From Lineus longissimus (taxonomy: Eukaryota > Nemertea > Pilidiophora > Heteronemertea > Lineidae), in NCBI RefSeq assembly GCF_910592395.1, contig NC_088310.1, positions 12,099,501-12,163,500 on the forward strand: DNA of 64,000 bases, read 5' to 3'. Shown one piece after another: positions 9,201 through 21,712 of the stretch. A program made the position numbers and the translations under genes. The stretch's first letter is position 1. Each line of letters starts with the position of its first letter. The notes beneath the pieces were generated by a model. The model saw nothing but the letters and a program-made list of their open reading frames with translations. It did not search any database and had not been told where the DNA came from.

Positions 9201-12200
9201 CAAAACAGCGACTAGCCTCCACCCCCTTAGATAATTGTCAGCCGACGTACAAGAGTAAAGAAGATGTTTCTTCGTTTTGTTTCAGATAATACCCAGTTGA
9301 CTCTGCTCCAAGCGGACGACATCCTGGAACTACTTTCTGAAATAATGCCGAGGATAGGAAGCGAAGAGAAGATTCTCAAGCTGAAGCCAGGGAAAGAGCT
9401 AGCCCCGAGTCACCTCACGGCTCATTGGTGCGAGAGAGTGTGGCACTTCTTTACCCGCATCAGTGAAGATCACCCTGATCATCTAGACATGGTCAGGCAC
9501 TTGCATCTTCTTCCAGTAGTCAATACACCGTCTGATTTCCACTTAACGAGGTTGTCTGGAGGGGCTGTGTGCATTGCTGCCAGCTTGCACAATGAGGCAC
9601 TTCCTGACGAGGTCAGTGAAGCCTTGGCGCACTTTGGAGTTCATGTTCTGCATGGTATCCCTGATGTCATACGACACCATCCATACGTGTTTGATAAAGG
9701 CTTTGTTCATCAGCCGAATGCTCTTTCCGTCATGATGGCCTTGATGAAAGTACACGAAGCTAACACCAACATATGCAACCTGTTTAACACCAGAGCCACA
9801 AATGACCAGAGGAGAGCACTTTTGGTCTTTCTTGAGCCACTGAGATGTCTACAGACGACCTTGAACTGTAAGCCCCTCCTGAGGAAACTGCAGCTATTTC
9901 AGACGGTAGATGGTAGTGGGAAGAAACCCCAGCACCCTGCCAGCATTGCTGAAGTAGAGGATGGTGTGACAAGTTATAACATCCCAGTGAAACCAAGGTG
10001 TAAGCTCCTCGACCTCTCTCTACCAGATACACTCTTAATGGCGAAGTTCATTGGTGTTAATGTGGTGTCAGATACCATGATCATTGAGCGTTTCATACTT
10101 GATGACATCAGGCAAAGAGTATTTGGTGAGGGAGATGTAATAAGTGTGATGCTGCATGTCCTCACCGAGTTCAAAGTGCACGTCCAAAACAGTGAGACCA
10201 TCATTGCCCAGTTGGAAGACCTTGCATTCTTAGAAGATGAAGAGAGACATTACCGGAAGCCATGTGAACTCTTTGACCCAAGTGATGGCGCCCTGAAACA
10301 GCTGTTTGCTGGAGAAAACAAGTTTCCATCAAAAGACTACCATGCCTGTCTTGAGCCACTAAGAACACTAGGTTTGAAGAGAAGGAGTCAGGTTATTGTT
10401 GAAGATCTCAACCATTCTGCTGCCTTGGTGCACAGAGAAGTCCAGCGTTTGAAGGAGAGGGGGCTAAGACCAATGATAAAACCAGGAAACAATGTGATGT
10501 TACTGAAGAGAAAAAGTGGTGCTATTGCCACACTGTTTCTTGAGAAGCAATCAATGAAGTCCAACCAGAAGAGTCGACGTCTTAAAGAGTTGGAGTGGGT
10601 GCCGATACAGACTGAGAAACCCAAGTCCCATCCCAGCGATTTGTGTTGGAATCCTGAACAGAAACTATTTGACAAACCAGGTTCTGTTGCCTTGACTACT
10701 TACACTTCTGTTATTGGGTCGTCTCTGGCCATTGCTGATAGCTCTTTTGTTCCAGATAGGGCTCTTGAAGCTATATTTGGAGTATGGACGCCTCCTTGTG
10801 AAAAGGTGGTAGAACATCTTAGAAATCTGTCTCGATGCTTTTCTACCCGCGACAAGCCAACGATTATGGCAATGGTACAAGCAGTGTACGAACTTCTGAA
10901 GGAATTTGAACCATGGGTGAGTGTCGAAAAAATGTTAGAGCAAAATCTCACAGACTGGGTCTGGCACGGGGATGGATTTACTTCTGTTGAGTCTGTCGCT
11001 ATCAGCCAGCAGTTCAATGAAAATCTGACCCCATATGCCTACACTTTGCCGCGGGAACTGTTGCGATTTCATGGTTGGCTCCTAAAGATGGGGGTGAAGC
11101 CAGAGTGTAACCCAGTGGAAATCCTTCGTAGGATGAAAGACTGGCACGAAGACAACAGAAACATCTCGGTAGAGAGAGTGAACCACGACCGATCAATAGC
11201 TGTTAATTTGATCAATAAGATCGTGGAAGCTCATCCCAGAGGAGTTCCAGGGAGCATTCGGGAGGACCTCGTCCTCCCCATTGAATGCTCTGACGGCCAT
11301 CTTTCGCTCTTAGCAGCATCGTCTTGCACCTACCATGACAAAGAATGGAAGTTGGGGGAATTGATAGATGTGGAGCACGTGACCCAAGAAGATGACGAGA
11401 CCTTGCACTTTCTCCATAGGTCTATCTCCAAGGCAACGGCCACTGCACTTGGTGTGGCAACGATGATGAACAGACTTCTCGAGGGGGATTGTGAGGGATT
11501 TGAATTTGCAGCTGAGTTTGAGGGATACGGCCAAAAGCAGCAGCCATTGACCGCTCGCCTAAATAATATCTTGAAAGACTACCCCGATGGTTTGGCCATT
11601 CCTAAAGAACTGATTCAGAATGCCGATGATGCCGGGGCAACGGAGATCAAGTTCATGTTTGATGAGCGAGAAAACGAAGATGCGATGACTGGACTGCTCG
11701 ATGAGGGAATGAAACAGTGTCAAGGACCAGCATTGTGGATCTACAACAATGCTGAATTCTCAGATGAAGACCTGGCAAACATTCAAAAGCTGAGCGGTGC
11801 AACCAAGGAAGACAAAAAAGACAAAATAGGAAAGTTTGGACTTGGGTTCAATGCGGTGTACAATGTGACTGATGTCCCAAGTTTCGTTACTAAGGAATAT
11901 GCTGTGTTCTTTGACCCTCATCGTTCCCACCTCGGAAAGGCCATGCCGAGGAATGACACTGGTCTGAAGGTGAATCTCTGCACTGGAAGCAAGCGAGTAG
12001 CAGAGATCAGAAAACAGCTGTTCAATCAGTTTGTGACCTATAATGGTGTATTTGGCTGTCAGATGGCCAAAGTCGGTGACCAGAAAACCTATCCAGGGAC
12101 GCTTTTCAGGCTTCCACTCCGGAAACCTGGAACAGTAAGTGAGATAAAGAATGTGCCCTACAGCCGGAAAGACATAGTGGAACTGCTCCAGTTGCTTCTT

Positions 12201-15200
12201 AACAAGGCTGATGAATTGCTCCTATTCACACAGAATGTCCAGCTGATTGAAGTACACCATCTCCCGAAGAACATGGACGATCCACAAAGTGCAGTTAAAC
12301 TGTACACAGCTGAGAGGAACATGGTGAAAACACTGAAATCGTTACCATCTCCTCTGATTGAAACTCTCAAGAGTTTGCCGATGCCACAGAAAGGTTTGGG
12401 CTCTAACCTGTTGATGCTGTCGCACTGCATGAATCCACGCATGCCCCAAGAGTACCCAAATGGTTTGCATTTAGCAGACACTATGCAAACCAAGCTTGAA
12501 TTCAAGAGTGCATCTTCTACACTTGGTCTAAAGAATGAGTCCCGAACAGTCCACTGGTTCCGATACGGATGTTTTGGTCTCGGACAATCCCTCACCCTTG
12601 CTTTGAAAAGTAAGTCGGAAATACCTGTTGCTGGTGTAGTGGTGAAGCATTGTCCTCATAGAGACAGTTTCCATCCTATGACGCTGGATTCTGCACCAGT
12701 TTATTGTCATCTCCCGCTGCCCTCATCAGTCAAGAGCGGTTTGCCGGTCATTGTCAATGGGTGCTTTGCTGTAAAGGCAGACCGACGCCATCTTGTTGAA
12801 CTGACAGATGATGACAAACAAAGTGCAATGAACGAGTGGAATGAACACCTTCAGGAGGATGTCATCACAGAGGCCTACCTTGGTGCCCTCGAACTAATGA
12901 CAAGGGAAGCACACACCCAAGCTGACCCCTACAGCCTCTGGCCAAGAAGCAGTCTCATTGAGAAACAGTTTGAGACATTCCACCAAAGCTTCTACACGTG
13001 TCTCAGGATAAAAACGGGGAGATGGTCCCCAAAGATCTTCACTAATGGGAAGACATGGGTGGACTTCCAACATGCAGTTTTCCTCGATGAACGTCTTATC
13101 TCTTCAGATCTGAAACATGTTGCATTGCACAGGCTACAGGTTTACCTGAATAACCAGCCTGGTGGTCGGGTTGCTATTGACCTTCCCATGGATATCAGAA
13201 AGGAATTGGGTGACCTTACAACAAAGACATATTCACTCACAGGATTCTTTGAGAAAGCAGTTCTTCCATCCGTCACTGACCTTGATCAACATGAACGAGA
13301 TGCTATGTTGCTTATGGGCTTAAAATGCACGAAGAAAGATTCAGACCTCAAGGAACTGTTTCAGAGGAGTAGTTGCATCCCTGTGCAACCAAAAGGCATG
13401 ACATACTCAAAGCCAGGTGATCTTGTCTCCCCCAATGGCCGTTGTTCTTCCCTATTTGACACAGGTGACGATGTGTATCCCACTGAAAACTTCTGTAACA
13501 AGGAATACATTGGTATTCTTGAAAGTATGGGGATGAAATCGGACCATCTGTCCTGGGAATGGGTGATAAAAAGAGCTAACTCCGTTCAGAGCTTGCCAAT
13601 CGATAGGTCAGTAGAGAGAACAAATCATATACTGGCCTACATATCATGGAAGCACGGACAGGGGACTAGAAGCGCTGACGACTTAGAAAAGTTGAAGCCG
13701 CTCAGGCAAGTCAAGTTCTTACCGGTCCTCAGACGGCCGGATAATTACCCTCTGAGGCTAAAATGGAAAGGGGACAACTTTGGCCAGAGTCTTGTGGCTG
13801 CAGTCGATCTGTACCTACCAAAGCACCAGAGCTTGCTTGGCAGTACTTGCCCGGTCATAGATGAACAACGAGTAGGATTGCTGCAGCAAACCACAAAATC
13901 TAGACTTTTTCTTGAGGAAGTACTTGGCCTAAAGGAGAAAAAGCCAATGGTGTGTGATGTCATCACACAACTTCAGGAGGTATCACAAACAGACAACATT
14001 TGCACCTGGATTAAAGATAACACTATGCATGTATACAGTTACATCAACTCATGCTGCTCAGCTGAAACAAATGATGCAAGAACGCTGGTTGCCAGGGAGT
14101 TAGGAAAGTCGAAGTGCATCTTGGTCGATGACTATTTCATGTATCCTGAACACTGTGCCATCAACTTCCTGTCAGAGATTCCACCGTTCCTCAGCAAAGT
14201 GCCTTATCTTCTGATTTCGTACAAATATTTTCTAGCTGCACTTAATGTAAGAGACTCGTTCGAACCGATAGACTTTGTTAAAGCGTTGCACAGGATTGAT
14301 TCAATTGGTGCTGGTGTAACCACAGTCAGAGAGATTGCAGAATGTCTTCACAATCTGATGAAAGAACGGGGCGCCTCAATTGAAGAGGTGGTAGAGGATT
14401 TTGACAGCCAAGTGTTGCTTCCATCGGCTTTTGGCGAAACACCCTCCTCGTGTGAGCTGCGTCCTGTTGGTTCCCTCTGCTTGAACCTATGCCCATGGTT
14501 AGAGAAGCCAGTTGTGGACCACAAGCTGAAGTATGTTCATACAGCCATCACACCTGAGGTTGCCAAAGCTTTGGGTGTGAAAACAGACGGAGAAAACATA
14601 TTCGAGACACTGGGTTGTGGATTCGGGGACCCGTTTGGACAAAGAGAAAAACTGACAACAAGGATCAAGAACATTTTAGACGGTTACCCTTGTGATGAGG
14701 GGATACTGAAAGAACTGCTTCAGAATGCGGACGACGCTGGTGCATCTGAACTAAGATTCATCCTGGACACTCGTACACTAGATGGGAAGAAGATCTTTCA
14801 TGAGAAATGGAAAGAAATGCAAGGACCTGCTTTGTGTATCTTCAACAATCGACCTTTTACTGAGGATGATTTGATCGGTATTAGCAGATTAGGCCAGGGG
14901 TCGAAGTCCAGAGACACAACAAAGACAGGACAGTACGGTGTCGGCTTCAACTGTGTGTATCATCTTACTGATGTGCCTTCCTTCCTGACTGACGTAGAGA
15001 GAGTTGACAAGCCCATGGTCAAGGCCCTTTGTTTCTTTGATCCAAACTGTGGCCATGTAAAAGGTGCCACCGAAACAAACCCTGGAAAAAAAATTCAAGG
15101 TGAAAAATTTGTTAAAATGAAGGAAATTTTCCCTGACATGTGCCAGGGATACTTTGAAGATAAATTTCACAACCCTCAAGGATCGACAATGTTCCGTTTG

Positions 15201-18200
15201 CCACTCCGCACAACCGAAGTCGCAGAATCATCAGATATAAGCACGAAAGTCATAACGATTGACATGATGGAAGGTCTAATGAATACATTCAAAGATGAGT
15301 TATTCTACAGCCTCCTGTTTGTCAATTCTGTCCGATGTGTTTCATTGGAGAGGATAGGTCAGACAGGTCACATTTACACTGTAAATGTTTCATTGTCCGG
15401 TGAGGACGAAGGGAGATTGTCACATTTCAACTCGCATGTAAAACAGATAGCAAGTCAGTTGAAAAAGAAAGAAATCGAACTAAAGGATTTCGATTATAAA
15501 GAAGTCATTTACGCTCTACATATCAGTGACTCCAACGGTAGGAAAGAGACATGGTCTGTCTGTCAATGCATAGGCTTCAAAGGGGATTGCGTTCCACAAG
15601 TTGTCGCGGATGCAGTAACCACTGGAGATATAGCATTGTTACCAAGGGGAGGAGCAGCTCATCGGCGCAAAAACTACCAAACTTCGCATCACCGCCTCTT
15701 CTGTTTCCTGCCTATGCCAGTTGATACTCCACTTCCTGTTCATTTGAATGGACACTTCGCCCTCGACCAAGAAAGACGGGCCCTTTTGGATGACGTTGAG
15801 GGGAAAGCCATTGGGTTTAAGCAAGCCTGGAATACCATGCTGATGGAACAGGTGATACCACACGCGTACATTTCACTTGTGACTCGGGTATGCAACCTCC
15901 TTTCATCTCGAGAAATGGTAGAATCTACCCAACTGATATCATTCTACAGAATGTTCCCTGAGCCAGATAAGTCACACAGCAAGTACATTCAGACCTTGTG
16001 TGAAGCATTCTATACCATACTGAAGACAAATGACTTGAGGTTTCTCGCCGTACAGATCCCAACATCAGAAAGAATAGAACCAAGGTGGTTTTCAGTAAAA
16101 CAGTGCACGCAAGGTCAAGCCTTCTTTGACAATACCGAAAAGCCATCACGTCTTTTAGACAAACTACTTTCATCTGAGCATCAACATGCTACTTCGACTG
16201 GAGATATTCTCTGTAGGATAGGCTTCAACCTGCTAGCAATGGAAGTTCCACGGTTCATTCATAACGCATTGCTATTGTTGGGTGCAAATGTTCTTGAGGT
16301 AGAGCCAGTGCATGTCCTCAACTTTCTGTATAGGTACAAAGATGACAAGTCTTGCAAGCTGAAAAAACTACCAGTGAAAGTGAAGAACACTCCTTTCAAA
16401 GGACTCGATGACTTGGTGAAGCTAACTGGATATTGCTGCAGCCATACAAAGGATGAGTCCAGATCTCTGCAAGGTCTTCCTCTTTGTGCTACTAAAGATG
16501 GATTCATGCATGAGTTTCAGGCCGAGCCTGGTATATTCAGTCCTCGGTTCTCCTCCCTGGTGCCGCAGCATCCAGCCAAGTTTCTTGAAGCCTCAGTTTA
16601 CCGTTCTATCCTGCTAGCAAGAGTTCAGGCAAGCCCCTGTTGTGTCAAGCATTTAACCATAGAAACCATTGTACCTTTCCTAACAACAGGCTACAGCAAG
16701 CTTCTCGATAACTACCGCTGGAATTGGGATCCCAACTCAAATACTGGGCAGAAGCAACTGAGATGGATCCAGACCCTGTGGAGGTTTATCCAGGAAGATG
16801 TTGGTGACATGGATGGTGTTAGACTGGAACTCCTGAAGGAGTTCTGCATCATACCAACGCAGGTGACAAACGGTGGAAGGGTTGAATCATATCTATACCC
16901 ATTGAAGGACGTTGGGAGTGTTGTTGACCTATCCACTCCTGCAGTTTACTTCGATCAAACTGTGCAGGAAATTGTGCGTTGCGCTGGTGTACCAATACTT
17001 GACCTGTCTGCTTGCCCAAAAGATAGGAAGACTGAGGAAATGCCACGGAATCTTGTGTCTAATGTCAGAGATGCAAGAGGCATTCTGAAGGCTCTAAGTG
17101 GCTTGACACTTCATGCAAATAGTGCCAATCAACTCACGGCCATCATGCGAGATCGGAAAAATGCATCGGCGATCGTTAAGTACTTGTCTCATTCGTTGAA
17201 AGACAACTGTACAGAGGAAGAGGCTGAACAGTTCTTATCGTTACCAATTCATGCGATTGCCAGTGGTAATGTTGTCTCACTGCGAAACTGCTTCGTATAC
17301 CTTGTTCCAAAAGGCCTACCAAAAGCGGGTCTTGATAACTGGTATAGTGAAGATAACCATAGACCAGAGCAATTCATTTTCACAGATGATGACGACATTC
17401 ATGCGATGTACAAGAACATCGGGAGTATTGAAAAGACGAAGGTAGACCTTTATGCAGAGTTGATACTGGTCAGTGTCAATTTCCAACACTTCCTTAATGA
17501 TGAAGAAAAGCTGGAGCACCTACGCTATATCAAGGACTGGCTACTTCCATTTATCAAGCCAGACAAAAAAGGAAAGAAAGAGAAACAGGTTCTCCTTGCA
17601 GCATTACAAAGCCTCCCATTCCTTAAGGACAAGGATGAAGTGTTTAGACAGGCGAAAGAGTTCTTCAGCCCCTTCGATTCCTTGTTTCAAGTGATGGAGA
17701 AATCGTTTCCACCAAAGGCATTTCATCACGATGACTGGATCGAGTTCCTTGGTGAATGCGGTCTACGCCACCGGGTTACTGGAGAGGACTTGGTGCGATA
17801 TGCGAGACAAGTTGAAGAGGAAGGAAAGCGTCCTACAGAACAGACAGAAACGAAGGCGATGATGATTTGTGCGAAACTCCCAGAACTTGCTCACGAGAAA
17901 AAAGTCTTGTTTCAAGTAAAAGATATCAAGTTCCTCCCGATTGGGAAGATTGGTATACCATTCTCTGACCTCCACCATCAATACAAACCAGACCAGTCTG
18001 AGTACGTCTCCTTTGAGAAGAGTGTGTTCTACACTGATTATAAGTACTGCTGGACTGTCAGGAAGGTACTTCCGCAGTGGCTGCAGTCTGATCTGACATA
18101 TAGCGAGTTTCAAAAACAATTAAACATAGCAGCAGTACGACAGAGACCAATACTGTTGGACCAAGCAACAGTTTCAGCTCTTCAGATGCAGTGTCCAGTT

Positions 18201-21200
18201 CCTCCAACAGATGTCGTCGCACATGTTATTGAACTGAGCAGTTGCCTTGCTGGTAACTCCAATAGAAGTACGAGAATGACTAAAATAGTCATGGAGGCTC
18301 TGTATAAAAACCTTGATGACAGACAAAACGAAATCGCTCAGGGCGATCTGGACAAACTAGCCAAGGTTCCATTGATAACGGTAGATAATGGAAAGCGTCT
18401 AGTTCGTCCAAACCAAGTTGTTGTGAAACTTCTCGCCGACGATGCCATTGAACCGTACCTGTACGTTCTTCCAGAACAGGAACTGCTGAAATATGCACAG
18501 TTCTTTTCTAAGATTGGCGTGAAGATGGAAGTGGACTGCAAACATTTTATGAACGTCCTCCAACTTATAAGAGAGGAATGTACGAGTGGAGTAGAGAATG
18601 TGACACAACTGGATCCCAAGCAGCTGGAAGCAACCGAAAAGGCCATCATACGGTTCTTCAGCCGCCTTGGGTCGACCGATGGCGGTAAAACAAGACTGGC
18701 TAAACACACTCAGCTGTATCTTCTTAGCAAGAACCATACTCTAGAGCTATCCACCAAGCTTGTTCAAGTGGACAAATTGAGCTGGGATATAAACAACCGT
18801 ATGGCTCGAGCGCAATGGCCACTGTCCATCCTCAAAGTTACTACCCGTCTGCATGATGCGTACGCAAACTTGTCTAAACTTCCTGAAGTGTTGCAACCAA
18901 AGTTGCTATCTGACCTGGTGGAGGAAGATATTGATGAGAGCTGCCTTGCGAGCGTGGAGAATATCGACGAAGAGGACACATTAGATCATTCTGCTCATGT
19001 CAACAGTGAGGAGTTCAGGGATGGTCTTAACCGAATTTTGCGCCAAGAATTAGGGGCCGAGACAGGAGGTAGCTTTGAAGAATATTGGGACAGACTACTG
19101 GATGGTTTGACCAGTATTTCATTTCACTCAGTTGTTGGGCTGCGCACTGTTCTGAAGATGAAGGACGGTGATACAATAAAAAACAGCTCTGTAGAAAACA
19201 AGCTTGGTATATTCATCAAGACATTGCCCGATCATAGAGGAGCTAGAGTTTACATTGAAAGAGGGAAAGCAAACTTCACAAAAGAAGATCATTTTGTAGC
19301 GTTATTCATAGACATAGTGAGCAGCACCTTCCCTAGAGTAAGTGAGGTAGTGAAGAATTTACTCGGGCGGTTAATCAAGTGGGACACCCCAGATATTTCA
19401 GACAGGCTCGATCAAGAGAACATCCGACCATTAAGCTGGTATGAAGAGACACTCATTCCCAACCCGGGTGAGGTGATCCAAAGGACACTGCATGGAATCC
19501 TGAAACAAGACATCGGAATCTTCAAAGAAGGTGATATTGTTGGTTTCAAGACAGCAGGTCCATTCTCAGAAGAGTTTGTGTACGCCAAGGTAATTTCCTG
19601 TGAAGGGGGATATGGGGACGACTTCCAGAAGTACAAGGTCGACATCGGTGTGATGCAGGTCGTGGTCTTTGCGTCCGACATCTACAAATTCCATAGAGAG
19701 AAGCTGACTTCCTGTATGGAGGCGGAGGAGGATGAGGTTGACTTTGACAAGGTCAGACAGCAGTTGGCGACGGACATTGCGTTCGCTTACCAGAACCTGT
19801 CTGTTAAGGAAAGAGCTGCTTGGGTGATACGTACAATCTCAAAGTGGCAGCCAGATAATAACCCGAGTCAGGAACAAATCTGTCGACAAATTCTAAAGTT
19901 CGTCGAGGGTAGAATCGCGGAAGAAGAAAGCAAGCGTTCAGACGAAGAGGATAGCGATGATGAAACGGAGACCAAGAAATCGGCTAGCAACATGAAGAAG
20001 GTGTTTGAATACACAGCCGAGCGAGCAAGGGAACACAAGGAGCATATTCAGCAGCAGAGAAAGTGGTTGGAATCCAACTCAAAAATGTCAAAATCGTTGA
20101 AAGATCCTGTGAACTACGATTTCTTTCGGTTCCTAGGTGAGGCTGGCGATGTAGGGAAGACGTCAGGAAGTGGTGGCCAAGAGTTCTATGACCGCGCCTT
20201 CAAGCAGTTCAGCAGACGACACATTACTTATTCCAGTAACACATCTCCGATACAGCCAAGACTATTGCGAAACCCAAGACCAGAAGAGGCCAGGCAGTGG
20301 TTCCAGCAGGCTGAGGCAGACTTGAATGCTTCAAGGAATGATTCGACCCCTGTAGATAAAGCGTACGAATGGGCCGTCTTCAAATGTCATAGGGTAAGTA
20401 CCGGTACAACGTACATACACTTTTAGGTTTAATTCCACCAGGGGCGTATTCGAATCCCTATTCTCATGTTGAAACCAACGAGAAAATAAGTTTCGAACGA
20501 CAAAAACCGACGCGCAAAAGATCACTGGGTGTGCCATCCTTCGCTGGCAGGTTTTCCCTCCCCGCCTTTTGACCAGTTGGACCAGGAACGACCCAAATCT
20601 AGATGTCGGCAAGTATAGAAAAAGCAACTTTTTGATAGTAAACAATAGTAATGCACTCTGGAGAGCTTACATGTATGTAATGCGCTGGCTTCAGTCGAAA
20701 TAAATTCAGGTTGAAATCGAAATACACTTCCACAGACGCCGCCATTTTGATGTCTGAACCCGCAAAAACTCGTCTGTAAACTTTTCCGTTCGATACTTCC
20801 AGAGTCTTTCAATACTGACACCAGACGCGAGAATGGTACTCGCGTGTTACTCGATTGATGGGATTCGTGTACGCCCCATGTGTCAATTTTGGCGCAAAGC
20901 GACTCTTGATTACATTTCCCCGGCAGCGGCCGCCTCAGCGCCATCACGCGGGGCCTAATGGTATTAGGCTAGTGTGGCGTTTGATTCATTATGGTTCGGC
21001 GTCGTCATCACAAAGTTCATCACAGATCTACCTGGTAGTGGGTGATTGATAACAATATTGTTCTCATTGCTGTTACATTTTCATGATGACTCGATCGGTG
21101 AAGGGTACTATAGGCAGTAGCGATGGGGATCAAATTGGTAGACTTTAGGTGGCTATAGTATTCGCCATTAGGAGCATGGGCTGTCTTTAATTCAACGATA

Positions 21201-21562
21201 TTTATAATCGTCATACAAATGTGTACATTCATTTATTATGTAGACCTGCTGTGAGATACTGAGAACTCCACTCTATTGCATTCCAGGCGGCAGAGAAAGC
21301 CTTAAAGGCAGCTTACCTGACCAAAGGCGGTGATAATTCCGCCAGCCACGACTTGAAGCGTCTCGCCAGTCGGGTTGGGGATTCTGAACTGTCATCTCTT
21401 GCCAGGCAGATAGCAGACATCACTGGTGACGGCACCGACCTGCAGTATCCCAGACAGGGCCAGATACCTCACGTCCGTCTTAGCGAGGACACTTACACAG
21501 CGGCACACCGGCTGACAAAACGTCTCCTGAGGACAATTCACGACCGGTTCTTTGCGTTATAG
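6268..21562 (+). CDS. Sacsin-like giant chaperone: three HSP90-like ATPase modules, degenerate J-domain, HEPN
   Basis: The exon model is 6268-6375, 6660-6807, 7057-8335, 8534-8796, 9286-20393 and 21287-21562. All have GT-AG borders and consistent phases (0, 1, 2, 1, 0), giving 4,393 residues plus whatever precedes exon 1. ATPase module 1 has EILQNAEDAGA and GRFGRGFKSVFHMT. Module 2 (about residues 1346-1500) has ELIQNADDAGA and GKFGLGFNAVYNVTD. Module 3 (about 2385-2500) has ELLQNADDAGA and GQYGVGFNCVYHLTD. Each is followed by a long sacsin repeat. A J-like helix region lies at about 4095-4150 with QPD in place of HPD, then an acidic stretch (SDEEDSDDETE), then a HEPN domain (about 4263-4393) starting NPRPEEARQWFQQAEADL. 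Human sacsin is 4,579 residues with the same order plus an N-terminal ubiquitin-like domain not seen here. Known sacsins are cytosolic co-chaperones linked to Hsp70 and intermediate filaments. The frame is open throughout. Confidence 0.93.
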
Positions 21563-21700
21563 TCATGATAATGGGATGTTCTGGTTTTACTCACAGGTTC
21601 TAATTTCCGGCAGTTGCACTGGGTGATTTTTAAGCTAATGGTAAAATGTGACACTTACACTGATATCCTCTGGAACCATAGAGTAAGGTGGAATACAAAG

Positions 21701-21706
21701 AATAAA
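21701..21706 (+). terminator. Polyadenylation signal of the sacsin-like gene
   Basis: AATAAA occurs 139 bp after the TAG at 21560-21562, in the expected position for cleavage shortly downstream. Confidence 0.6.
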
Positions 21707-21712
21707 CTAGTG

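Noticed and set aside
9543-19681. Many 60-145-codon minus-strand frames inside the sacsin-like exon
   Set aside because: They are antisense shadows of a 3,702-codon frame, with no domains, splice sites or independent coding signal.
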